Source: Pseudanabaenales cyanobacterium
Lineage (GTDB): Bacteria > Cyanobacteriota > Cyanobacteriia > Phormidesmidales > Phormidesmidaceae
Direction: 5' to 3'
NCBI GenBank assembly: GCA_022360135.1
Contig: JAKSDM010000703.1
Span: 1 to 5,547, forward strand
Length of the DNA: 5,547 nt
The stretch's first letter is position 1; every line of letters begins with the position of its first letter. The notes beneath the pieces were generated by a model. That model ran no database searches. It worked only from the letters and a program-made list of their open reading frames with translations, and was not told the origin of the DNA. The position numbers and the translations under genes were made by a program. Of the stretch, positions 1 to 5,440 are shown one piece after another.

Positions 1-32
1 TCTCTAGATCACACGACTGGGACACGATTATT

Positions 33-37
33 AGGAG
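33..37 (+). promoter_or_regulatory. Shine-Dalgarno site of chlL
   Basis: AGGAG lies nine bases before a GTG codon and supports that GTG as the chlL start. The resulting N-terminus, MKLSVYGKGG, begins where ChlL proteins usually begin. Only 46 bases precede the gene, so its promoter is probably outside the window; none is recognisable here. Confidence 0.75.
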
Positions 38-46
38 ACGACTAGC

Positions 47-910
47 GTGAAACTCTCTGTCTACGGCAAAGGTGGTATAGGAAAGTCAACAACTAGCTGC
101 AACATTTCCGTTGCTTTGGCAAGGCGGGGTAAGAAAGTACTTCAAATTGGCTGTGATCCTAAGCATGACAGCACATTTACCCTAACCGGCTTTCTAATTC
201 CAACCATCATTGATACCCTGCAAGAAAGGGACTATCACTATGAGGACATCTGGCCCGAAGATGTCATTTATAAGGGCTATGGCGGTGTAGATTGCGTCGA
301 AGCGGGAGGTCCGCCAGCAGGCGCTGGGTGTGGCGGCTACGTTGTAGGTGAGACGGTCAAACTGCTAAAAGAACTCAATGCCTTTGACGAATACGATGTC
401 ATCTTATTTGATGTGTTGGGTGATGTGGTCTGTGGGGGGTTTGCCGCCCCGCTTAACTACTCCGACTACTGCATGATCGTTACCGATAATGGATTTGACG
501 CCCTATTTGCAGCCAATCGGATCGCCGCTTCCGTGCGAGAGAAAGCTCGGACTCACCCTCTACGTCTAGCCGGATTGATCGGTAACCGCACCTCTAAGCG
601 AGATCTGATTGACAAGTATATTGAGTCTGTGCCCATGCCGGTTCTAGAAATTTTGCCCCTGATAGAAGATATTCGAGTTTCTCGAGTCAAGGGTAAGACC
701 ATCTTCGAAATGGCGGAAACGGATCCATCTTTAGAGTTAGTCTCTCAGTACTATCTCAATATTGCCGATCAAATCCTGGCGGCTCCTGAAGGCGTGGTGC
801 CCAAAGACGCCGCTGACCGTGAGTTGTTCGCCCTATTGTCTGACTTTTACCTCAACCCGCCGACTGAAGCTGAGGCAGCAAAGGACGAATTTGATTTAAT
901 GATGGTCTAG
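47..910 (+). CDS. chlL: Light-independent protochlorophyllide reductase, iron-sulfur ATP-binding subunit ChlL
   Basis: ChlL is the reductase component of DPOR, related to nitrogenase iron protein NifH. As a homodimer it hydrolyses ATP and passes electrons from ferredoxin to the ChlN-ChlB complex, which reduces protochlorophyllide to chlorophyllide in the dark. Seen in the 287-residue product: the P-loop GKGGIGKST at residues 7-15; the switch I-like CDPKHDST at 36-43; Cys95 in AGCGGYV and Cys129 in VVCGGF, the two cysteines per monomer that hold the intersubunit [4Fe-4S] cluster; and the switch II-like DVLGDVVCGG at 122-131. The protein has family-typical length and ends in the usual acidic tail plus LMMV, so it looks intact. 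The start is GTG with a good ribosome site. By family knowledge the enzyme is oxygen-sensitive and cytoplasmic. It is separated from chlN by two small genes. Confidence 0.98.
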   Translation: MKLSVYGKGGIGKSTTSCNISVALARRGKKVLQIGCDPKHDSTFTLTGFLIPTIIDTLQERDYHYEDIWPEDVIYKGYGGVDCVEAGGPPAGAGCGGYVVGETVKLLKELNAFDEYDVILFDVLGDVVCGGFAAPLNYSDYCMIVTDNGFDALFAANRIAASVREKARTHPLRLAGLIGNRTSKRDLIDKYIESVPMPVLEILPLIEDIRVSRVKGKTIFEMAETDPSLELVSQYYLNIADQILAAPEGVVPKDAADRELFALLSDFYLNPPTEAEAAKDEFDLMMV

Positions 911-969
911 CTAAGGTTGATTCACCTGAACTTTTGGAGAGCAGATAGGCGAGTTTGGACAATTTCCTT

Positions 970-985
970 AATATTTAGAAATATT
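970..985. promoter_or_regulatory. AT-rich palindrome in the chlL downstream gap
   Basis: AATATTT and AAATATT form perfect seven-base inverted arms around the two bases AG. The site lies 60 bases after chlL and about 170 bases before the first DUF5331-like gene. Such a palindrome could be an operator or part of an AT-rich promoter for the downstream genes. No regulator can be named from it, and AT-rich palindromes also arise by chance. Confidence 0.3.
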
Positions 986-1020
986 TTATGGAAATGTGTT
1001 AACGAATACCGCTTCTTTGA

Positions 1021-1070
1021 ACCCACTCCTTAGGTGAAGTTGAAGTAATCTTCAGCGGTTTTTAGTGGGT
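1021..1070 (+). terminator. Nested hairpin with T-run after chlL (possible terminator or attenuator)
   Basis: An inner hairpin pairs GTTGAAG (1039-1045) with CTTCAGC (1050-1056) across a TAAT loop, with one G-U pair. Two bases later comes TTTTT (1059-1063), as in a weak intrinsic terminator. An outer pair, ACCCACT (1021-1027) with AGTGGGT (1064-1070), encloses both and could hide the T-run. The element lies 111 bases after the chlL stop and 88 bases before the next start. It may lower read-through from chlL into the small genes. The stem is short, so confidence is limited. Confidence 0.4.
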
Positions 1071-1146
1071 GTTAGATTGCTGCAGTATTATGCTGTTTAC
1101 GACTTTTTCAGTCGGCCACCATTTTTCTGTTCAGCAGTCTATCAGA

Positions 1147-1150
1147 GAGG
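1147..1150 (+). promoter_or_regulatory. Shine-Dalgarno site fixing the start of the first DUF5331-like gene
   Basis: GAGG sits seven bases before ATG 1158. The frame is open further back to a GTG at 1065, but that start falls inside the nested hairpin, and the added 31 residues resemble nothing in the paralogue. ATG 1158, giving MAFFENF, is therefore preferred. Confidence 0.7.
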
Positions 1151-1157
1151 CGAAACA

Positions 1158-1523
1158 ATGGCCTTTTTCGAGAACTTTACGTCCGTTATCCGACAAAAAT
1201 GGTTGGACTATGTTCAATCTAATCGAACCTGGTTAGAGCTGCAGATGCAGCAGACCGCAGTCAGAACGCCGGATGGCGGTCGTCGTCCATCCTCCTTGCT
1301 GATTTTGGGTGTGGTCAATGCCCTAGAACCCAAGTTATCCAACTTAATGGTGCCTTTCTATCAACTTAATTCTGATGAAGATGCTCTGGTTGAGGTGCTG
1401 GGGCTTAACTTCGATCCAGAAATCAGCTTGGATAACGGCGGCGGGGCCACTACTATTCAGGCTGAAGATGCGGACGTCGCCCCCCTATTACCCGATGCCG
1501 ATGTTTCAGATTCATTGAAGTGA
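1158..1523 (+). CDS. DUF5331-like small protein, copy 1
   Basis: This 121-residue protein has no known function. I recognise it as the small cyanobacterial family DUF5331, which occurs beside DPOR genes; that assignment is from memory. Visible blocks are an N-terminal amphipathic segment with KWLDY and NRTWL, then GGRRPSS (about residues 40-46), then a conserved core containing LEPKLSNLM, and finally LGLNFDP. The last 30 or so residues are acidic and low in complexity. There is no signal peptide, membrane segment or metal-binding cysteine motif, so it is probably cytosolic. A paralogue follows 67 bases later, and about 35 of some 86 aligned positions are identical by hand count. Its place between chlL and chlN suggests a role linked to DPOR, which is inference. 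Confidence 0.85.
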   Translation: MAFFENFTSVIRQKWLDYVQSNRTWLELQMQQTAVRTPDGGRRPSSLLILGVVNALEPKLSNLMVPFYQLNSDEDALVEVLGLNFDPEISLDNGGGATTIQAEDADVAPLLPDADVSDSLK

Positions 1524-1590
1524 TTGGTTTCTCAAATGCTCAGACTCTTTTAAAGAGGGCGAAATCGTTTAAGAATAACCGAGGCTTTAA

Positions 1591-2010
1591 GTGGATACTG
1601 AAAAGTTCCGTCAGTCTCTGGAGCTCAAGTGGCTTGAATATAACAGAGACAATCGTTCGTGGATCGTGCATTTGGGAATTTGGATCACTAGCCAAGGTCA
1701 GCGACGCCCCTCATCGAGCTTCATTTTGGCTACCTTAGCAATTTTGGAGCCCAAGCTAAACCAGCTGATGCCTCTAATGGTAGATCTCAGCAGCAATCCA
1801 GATCGGATTGTGGCTGCTCTGGGACTTAACTTTAATCCAGATGAAGCGCTAGAAAGTCTTTATGAGTCTAAAAAAATGCTTCCTGTTAGCGCTGCGCCTC
1901 AAGTCGACTGGGGCCTCAAAAAGATTTCACCTCACTGGGCTTCTAAGTGGGCTTCTAAGGCTGATGAGTCCTGCCAAGGCGTTTATGGCGATGATGCGGC
2001 TCGCACTTGA
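1591..2010 (+). CDS. DUF5331-like small protein, copy 2
   Basis: This is a 139-residue diverged tandem paralogue of the preceding protein, function unknown. It starts at GTG, with GAGG at 1581-1584 six bases upstream. It keeps the family blocks KWLEY, NRSWI, QRRPSS, LEPKLNQLM and LGLNFNPDEAL, but lacks the three residues TPD found before the GRR block in copy 1. The C-terminal tail is unlike copy 1: longer, less acidic, and containing a tandem WASK-WASK from a 12-bp DNA duplication. The different tails suggest that the core is under constraint and the tail is not, or that the two proteins contact different partners. The 67-base spacing and shared strand suggest co-transcription. No signal peptide or membrane helix is visible. 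Confidence 0.8.
   Translation: MDTEKFRQSLELKWLEYNRDNRSWIVHLGIWITSQGQRRPSSSFILATLAILEPKLNQLMPLMVDLSSNPDRIVAALGLNFNPDEALESLYESKKMLPVSAAPQVDWGLKKISPHWASKWASKADESCQGVYGDDAART
1936..1959 (+). repeat. Perfect 12-bp tandem duplication encoding WASK twice
   Basis: TGGGCTTCTAAG occurs twice without a gap and in frame, giving the residues WASKWASK in the C-terminal tail of the second DUF5331-like protein. Exact identity at DNA level suggests a recent slippage duplication in a weakly constrained tail. Confidence 0.85.
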
Positions 2011-2038
2011 CCCAACTGCTTAAGGATGGATTTGGCTG

Positions 2039-2130
2039 TCACTTGTCATTCGTCACTTGTCAATCTTTACTTGTCACGACTCACTTAACCAATGACCAAT
2101 GACGAATAACTAATGGCCAATGGCCAATGA
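2039..2130. repeat. Inverted array of period-7 repeats (STRR-like) before chlN
   Basis: From 2039 to 2087 the sequence divides into seven heptamers close to TCACTTG (four units match it or differ by one base). After one extra base, 2089-2130 divides into six heptamers close to CCAATGA, three of them exact. The second motif resembles the reverse complement of the first, so the array changes orientation near 2088. ATTCGTC (2048-2054) pairs exactly with GACGAAT (2101-2107), and GTCA (2059-2062) with TGAC (2093-2096), so the transcript could fold into a long imperfect hairpin. Short tandemly repeated heptamers between genes are a known cyanobacterial feature. The array ends 88 bases before chlN and may affect mRNA stability or read-through; it has no coding potential. 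Confidence 0.85.
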
Positions 2131-2218
2131 CTTCTTCCCAGCCAAAACCTTCTGGCTTCAGTCGATACCCTTACATAACTTTCAATCCTGAACTGCACTT
2201 GAGAGGAATCCGATTAAC

Positions 2219-3625
2219 ATGACGCTTACCAACACCCAACCCCAGGCACTGGAATTTGAGTGTGAAACGGGGAATTACCATACCTTCTGTCCCATCAGCT
2301 GTGTCGCTTGGCTGTATCAGAAGATTGAAGATAGTTTTTTCCTGGTCATTGGCACCAAGACCTGTGGTTATTTCCTTCAGAACGCTATGGGCGTCATGAT
2401 TTTTGCTGAGCCGCGCTACGCCATGGCTGAACTTGAAGAGGGCGATATCTCTGCTAAGCTTAATGACTATGAAGAACTCAAGCGTCTATGTTTACGGATT
2501 AAGCGCGATCGCAACCCCAGTGTAATCGTCTGGATTGGCACCTGCACCACCGAGATCATCAAAATGGATCTGGAAGGACTAGCTCCCAAGCTAGAGGCTG
2601 AAATCGGCATTCCCATTGTGGTTGCCCGGGCCAATGGGTTGGATTATGCCTTCACTCAAGGTGAAGATACGGTCTTAGCCTCCATGGCCCATCGTTGCCC
2701 CAGCAAAGCTCCGATGGTCGAAGCGGAGCAAGCAGAGCGCAATGCCATCTCCAAACTACTCAACTTTGGCCGCAAGCAGGAAGAGGTGGCGGCTGAGGAA
2801 TCCGAGTATGTGGATCATCCTCCTTTGGTGCTATTTGGATCGATGCCGGATCCGGTGGTGACGCAGCTAACGCTGGAGCTTAAGAAACAGGGGATTAAGG
2901 TGTCTGGTTGGCTGCCTTCCAAGCGCTACACAGAACTGCCTGTAATTGCGGCAGGATACTATGTCTGTGGCGTCAATCCGTTCCTGTCGCGGACGGCGTC
3001 TACCCTGATGCGCCGCCGTAAATGTAAATTAATCGGCGCGCCATTCCCGATTGGACCTGATGGTACGCGTGCTTGGATTGAGAAAATTTGCTCTGTCCTC
3101 GGCATTGAACCCAAAGGACTGGAAGAGCGAGAAGCGAAGGTTTGGGAATCCCTGGAAGATTATGTTTCGCTGATTCGAGGCAAATCTGTCTACTTCATGG
3201 GGGATAACTTGCTTGAGGTTTCTCTAGCGCGCTTCTTGGTCCGCTGTGGCATGACTGTATCGGAAATTGGCATTCCCTATATGGACAAACGCTATCAAGC
3301 CGCTGAACTGGCTTTGCTAGAGAAGACTTGTCGGGAAATGGGGGCGCCTATCCCTAAGATTATTGAAAAACCCGATAATTACAATCAGCTCCAACGAATT
3401 CTGGCGACCCATCCCGATCTGGTGATTACCGGCATGGCTCACGCTAATCCCTTGGAAGCCAGAGGCATCAACACTAAGTGGTCAGTGGAGTTTACCTTTG
3501 CCCAGATTCACGGCTTTACCAACGCCCGCGACATTCTAGAGCTGGTGACTCGTCCCCTGCGTCGCAACAATAACCTGAAAGAACTGGGGTGGGAGAAACT
3601 GGTGAAGGAGGAAGCGACAGTTTAG
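2219..3625 (+). CDS. chlN: Light-independent protochlorophyllide reductase subunit N (ChlN)
   Basis: ChlN pairs with ChlB to form the catalytic heterotetramer of DPOR, which binds protochlorophyllide and receives electrons from ChlL; it is related to nitrogenase NifD. The 468-residue product has the normal family length. Three cysteines fit the NB-cluster ligands: Cys24 in HTFCPI, Cys49 in TKTCG and Cys109 in GTCTTE, spaced 25 and 60 as in cyanobacterial ChlN; the fourth ligand is an Asp from ChlB in known structures. Other family blocks are FLQNAMGVMIFAEPRYAMAE (residues 52-71) and, near the C-terminus, HANPLEARGI. The ATG is preceded by GAGGA (2203-2207), eleven bases upstream. The gene looks intact. 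It is 208 bases from the previous gene, behind a heptamer array, so it may be read through from upstream or have its own promoter, which I could not find. Confidence 0.98.
   Translation: MTLTNTQPQALEFECETGNYHTFCPISCVAWLYQKIEDSFFLVIGTKTCGYFLQNAMGVMIFAEPRYAMAELEEGDISAKLNDYEELKRLCLRIKRDRNPSVIVWIGTCTTEIIKMDLEGLAPKLEAEIGIPIVVARANGLDYAFTQGEDTVLASMAHRCPSKAPMVEAEQAERNAISKLLNFGRKQEEVAAEESEYVDHPPLVLFGSMPDPVVTQLTLELKKQGIKVSGWLPSKRYTELPVIAAGYYVCGVNPFLSRTASTLMRRRKCKLIGAPFPIGPDGTRAWIEKICSVLGIEPKGLEEREAKVWESLEDYVSLIRGKSVYFMGDNLLEVSLARFLVRCGMTVSEIGIPYMDKRYQAAELALLEKTCREMGAPIPKIIEKPDNYNQLQRILATHPDLVITGMAHANPLEARGINTKWSVEFTFAQIHGFTNARDILELVTRPLRRNNNLKELGWEKLVKEEATV
2505..2512. repeat. HIP1 octamer
   Basis: GCGATCGC is the highly iterated palindrome abundant in many cyanobacterial genomes. 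Here it lies in chlN codons for R-D-R. It supports a cyanobacterial origin. Confidence 0.8.
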
Positions 3626-3687
3626 GAATTGACAATTCAATAACTTGCTCAACTGCAAGAAGATTGCTGGTAAGGGCATGGCATTCA

Positions 3688-3734
3688 ATGGCTAATTCTC
3701 AAAAACTATGAGAATTAGTCATCTGAGAGTTTTT
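3688..3734 (+). terminator. Probable terminator of chlN
   Basis: ATGGCTAATTCTCA (3688-3701) pairs with TGAGAATTAGTCAT (3709-3722) over 14 base pairs, one of them G-U, around a seven-base loop. TTTTT (3730-3734) follows after seven bases. An alternative stem, AAAAACT (3701-3707) with AGTTTTT (3728-3734), would take up the T-run, so the region could switch between two folds. It lies 62 bases after the chlN stop. The gap between stem and T-run is longer than ideal, so termination is likely but not certain. Confidence 0.6.
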
Positions 3735-3742
3735 ATTAATGC

Positions 3743-3803
3743 TGTTGCGTATTCCGAAAACTCCTCTCATAGCTCTCATAGGCAGTTTTCGGAATACGCG
3801 ATA
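3743..3803. repeat. Long inverted repeat with tandem 9-mers in its loop
   Basis: CGTATTCCGAAAACT (3748-3762) and AGTTTTCGGAATACG (3784-3798) are perfect 15-base inverted arms. Pairing extends outward to 3743 and 3803 with two G-U pairs, about 20 pairs in all. The loop contains CTCTCATAG twice in tandem (3764-3772 and 3773-3781). There is no T-run, so this is not a standard terminator. TTAA occurs just outside both arms (3736-3739 and 3811-3814). It could be a second mRNA 3' structure, a regulator site or a small relic of a mobile element. I see no transposase. Confidence 0.75.
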
Positions 3804-3952
3804 ACATGGCTTAAATCACCGATGTGCTGCTGGAGCTGGCCAAGTAGGTCTGGAATTGTTGATCCTGTTATCCCGGTGATAAGACGGGGTTGGATGCGCC
3901 TGATGGAGTGAGATTGCTAGCCCAGAGTTATACCCAAATTGGCTTTAGTCAT

Positions 3953-3957
3953 GAGGT
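3953..3957 (+). promoter_or_regulatory. Shine-Dalgarno site of the pentapeptide gene
   Basis: GAGGT lies ten bases before ATG 3968. The frame is also open from a TTG at 3890, but that codon has no comparable ribosome site, so ATG 3968 is preferred. Confidence 0.6.
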
Positions 3958-3967
3958 AAAAACAGCA

Positions 3968-4501
3968 ATGGCCAGCAGTCGCAACCGAACACCTAACTAT
4001 TCAAAAGCGCCAACAGAAAGCCTAAGACGCATGGGATGTAACATCCCATCACAGAAGCCTGAACCTAAAAATCACTCCCTTAATAAGCCTTTCTACTGGG
4101 CAGGGCAACAGCTTGTGGCTTTCTTAAGGTGGCTGCAGAGCTTAACATTTCTAGAAATTCTTGGACTTGTCACTAATCTTGGGATCCTGATTGCGATCGC
4201 CGCCTATATAAGCACGGAGAAACAACGACGTGACGCTGAAGTTCTCAATGCATGGCAAACGATCACATTAGCTGATAGATCAGGCAATGGAGGACGTATT
4301 CAGGCGTTAGAATTCCTGAACGCGTCGCCAGGAGCTTCCTGGCGACGCAAATTTCCCTGGTTTTGTGCGCCACTCCCACTTTGTACATGGCCCGCAGAAA
4401 GCTTGGCTGGCGTCAATCTTGCGGTGGAAATAGCAGAGGCAAGTGAGCAAGACTGGCAAGACGCCTCTTCTAACAAGGGGTACGGAGCACATTTAGCATA
4501 G
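3968..4501 (+). CDS. N-terminal half of the split pentapeptide protein (membrane anchor and linker)
   Basis: This half encodes 177 residues. Residues 1-40 are polar and basic. One hydrophobic segment, about residues 59-82, contains FLEILGLV and LGILIAIAAYI and should span the membrane. It is followed by the charged STEKQRRDAE and then NAWQTITLA and GNGGRIQALEFLN (to about 118). WRRKFPWFCAPLPLCTWPAE (125-144) has two cysteines, and SLAGVNLAV (145-153) already resembles a first pentapeptide. The basic flanks suggest an inner-membrane or thylakoid anchor with the repeats on one side. On its own it would stop at TAG 4499, before the main repeat domain. The gene lies beyond the probable chlN terminator, so it is probably not part of the DPOR operon. 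Confidence 0.7.
   Translation: MASSRNRTPNYSKAPTESLRRMGCNIPSQKPEPKNHSLNKPFYWAGQQLVAFLRWLQSLTFLEILGLVTNLGILIAIAAYISTEKQRRDAEVLNAWQTITLADRSGNGGRIQALEFLNASPGASWRRKFPWFCAPLPLCTWPAESLAGVNLAVEIAEASEQDWQDASSNKGYGAHLA
4031..4049. repeat. 19-bp near-perfect palindrome inside the pentapeptide gene
   Basis: ATGGGATGT and ACATCCCAT are perfect nine-base arms around one A. The first arm begins with an in-frame ATG (Met22). That Met has no good ribosome site upstream, so I do not take it as the start. The palindrome could be a protein-binding site or chance. Confidence 0.7.
4193..4200. repeat. HIP1 octamer
   Basis: This is the second exact GCGATCGC, within the codons for the membrane segment of the pentapeptide protein. 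Confidence 0.8.
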
Positions 4502-4502
4502 T
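4490..4502 (+). other. Frameshift site joining the two pentapeptide frames
   Basis: The upstream frame reads CAT TTA GCA TAG. The downstream frame, one base later, reads AGT ATT GTT CTA CCA TGG GCT. Dropping T4499 gives HLA-SIVLPWANL without a stop. There is no homopolymer longer than three, no classic slippery heptamer and no correctly placed Shine-Dalgarno-like stimulator, so a mutation or assembly error is more likely than programmed recoding. Confidence 0.7.
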
Positions 4503-5270
4503 ATTGTTCTACCATGGGCTAATCTGCGAAGAGCCAATCTGGCAGGGGCGTATCTACGGGACGCCAATCTAGAAGGGGCTAATCTGTGGGATGCAAACTT
4601 GGAGGGAGCTAACCTGTTTGGAGCCAATTTGGCAGAGGCTTATCTGCTTGGCGCTAATCTGGTAGGTGTTAATCTGCGAGGAGTCAATTTGGCAGGGGCT
4701 AACCTTGTGGAATCCAATCTGGGAAGGGCTTACCTGTGGGAGACCAATCTAGAAAGGGCTAATCTAAGGGATGCCAATCTGGCGGGGGCTAACCTAGAGA
4801 GAGCTAATCTAGTAGGGGCTAATCTGCAAAGAGCTAATCTGGAAGGTGTTGACTTGCGGGTAGCCAATTTGGCAGGGGTTAAACTGGGAAAAGCTAATCT
4901 GATAGGGGCTTTACTTGTGAGCGTCAATCTAGAAGGCGCTGAACTGCGGGGAGTCAATCTAGAAGGCGCTGACTTGCGGCAAGCCAATCTGCAAGGGGTT
5001 GACCTAGAGGGAGCTAATCTGGCAGGGGCTTTGCTGTGGCGAGCCAATCTGGCAAAGGCTAACTTGTGGGATGTTAATCTGGTAGGCGCTAACCTAAGGA
5101 AAGCTAATTTGGCGAGAGCTGACCTAGAGGGAGCCAATCTGGCAGGGGCTAGCCTAAGGGACGCTAATCTAGAAGAGGCTGAGGATCTAGCACTCACAGA
5201 GGCCAAGCTTTGCCATACCATTCTCCCCGAATATATCACCGTCGATCCTGATCGCGACTGTGGTGAGTGA
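4500..5270 (+). CDS. C-terminal half of the split pentapeptide protein (44 repeats)
   Basis: The frame is open from 4497 to the TGA at 5268-5270. Its first conventional start is a TTG at 4599, which lies inside the repeats and has no reason to be the real start. The region encodes 44 consecutive A(N/D)LXX pentapeptides without a break (4518-5177), then a 30-residue tail beginning AEDLALTEAKLCH and ending in acidic and Asp-rich residues. By family knowledge these repeats form a right-handed square beta-helix with four pentapeptides per turn, here about 11 turns, with Leu at the centre position pointing inward. The central Leu is kept in all 44 repeats, so the fold should be intact. Binding partner and function are unknown. 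Confidence 0.8.
   Translation, partial: SIVLPWANLRRANLAGAYLRDANLEGANLWDANLEGANLFGANLAEAYLLGANLVGVNLRGVNLAGANLVESNLGRAYLWETNLERANLRDANLAGANLERANLVGANLQRANLEGVDLRVANLAGVKLGKANLIGALLVSVNLEGAELRGVNLEGADLRQANLQGVDLEGANLAGALLWRANLAKANLWDVNLVGANLRKANLARADLEGANLAGASLRDANLEEAEDLALTEAKLCHTILPEYITVDPDRDCGE
4518..5177 (+). repeat. 15-bp tandem array with a 30-bp super-repeat
   Basis: Forty-four 15-bp units close to GCTAATCTG plus two variable codons run without interruption. A longer period is also visible: even-numbered repeats end in Gly in 16 of 22 cases, but odd-numbered ones in only 6 of 22. Odd repeats more often end in charged or bulky pairs such as RR, RD or WD. At DNA level GTCAATCTAGAAGGCGCTGA occurs at 4923-4942 and again at 4953-4972, exactly 30 bases apart. 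The array therefore probably grew by duplication of two-pentapeptide units. Confidence 0.9.
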
Positions 5271-5363
5271 CAGCGCTAATTGTTGCTACAAAGGTTGTTG
5301 ATTGACTGCTGGCCAAAACTACAAGGCTCAACCTAAATGAGATATAAAGCCAGAATCTAGAAG

Positions 5364-5401
5364 TTAGTCAGGATCTGTACTGTATTCTTTCTCCTGGCTA
5401 A
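5364..5401 (+). terminator. Weak hairpin after the pentapeptide gene
   Basis: TTAGTCAGGA (5364-5373) pairs with TCCTGGCTAA (5392-5401), ten pairs with one G-U, around an 18-base loop. It lies about 95 bases after the stop codon. There is no T-run, so it is at best a factor-dependent terminator or an mRNA 3' structure. Nothing else is recognisable in 5271-5440. Confidence 0.25.
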
Positions 5402-5440
5402 TGTATTCTCCCTGAGGGATAATTTCCCACGTTAGGTTGG

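Larger units (their letters stand above)
3626..3967. other. 342-bp intergenic region after chlN: two stem-loops, no supported gene
   Basis: The first 60 bases show nothing notable. Two strong stem-loops follow (listed separately). The last 150 bases (3815-3967) have no convincing gene. One frame reads ITDVLLELAK before a TAG, has a TGA shortly after, and is then open into the next gene; this might be the decayed end of a coding sequence, but I recognise no family. A weak promoter-like pair, TTGTTG (3856-3861) and GATAAG (3878-3883) spaced 16 bases, could serve the pentapeptide gene; GATAAG matches the usual -10 box poorly. Confidence 0.6.
3968..5270 (+). pseudogene. Membrane-anchored pentapeptide-repeat protein gene split by a frameshift
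   Basis: The two open frames listed below read as the halves of one gene. The upstream half ends in YGAHLA followed by TAG at 4499-4501. One base out of phase, the sequence continues as SIVLPWANLRRANLAG, directly into the pentapeptide array. Omitting one base near 4499 gives a continuous protein of about 433 residues: a cytoplasmic N-terminus, one membrane helix, a linker, 44 pentapeptides and a short tail. From memory, cyanobacteria have intact proteins with this order. The downstream half has no ribosome site or ordinary start codon at its head. Possible explanations are a true inactivating mutation, a sequencing error or, less likely, recoding. The array has no internal stop, so any inactivation is recent. 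Function is unknown; pentapeptide proteins are thought to act through protein binding. Confidence 0.75.

Noticed and set aside
955..987. Promoter TTGGAC followed by TATTTT
   Set aside because: The spacing is 21 bases and both boxes are imperfect, so it is not convincing.
1065..1157. N-terminal extension of the first DUF5331-like protein from GTG 1065
   Set aside because: The start lies inside the outer stem of a hairpin, and the added residues have no counterpart in the paralogue; ATG 1158 has a good ribosome site.
1520..1738. 72-codon plus-strand frame starting with a GTG that overlaps the stop of the first DUF5331-like gene
   Set aside because: It overlaps the second DUF5331-like gene in another frame, and its product has no family features.
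2039..2130. CRISPR array
   Set aside because: Repeats are seven bases long, contiguous and degenerate, with no spacers and no cas genes.
3708..3911. 67-codon plus-strand frame after chlN
   Set aside because: It runs through both stem-loops and has an unnatural composition; the region is better explained as structured non-coding DNA.
4475..4502. Programmed +1 frameshift like that of prfB
   Set aside because: The purine-rich AAGGGG is too far from the TAG, and the P-site codon GCA would re-pair poorly after slipping to CAT.
4300..4515. Two overlapping short minus-strand frames
   Set aside because: They are antisense to the conserved linker of the pentapeptide protein and show no ribosome site or recognisable motif.
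4730..5239. 169-codon open frame on the minus strand
   Set aside because: It is the antisense shadow of the 15-bp repeat array; the translation is a low-complexity RLAPSRLA pattern with no independent support.
5409..5428. Terminator at TCCCTGAGGGA or GGGATAATTTCCC
   Set aside because: The first leaves a one-base loop, the second has only four pairs, and neither has a T-run.
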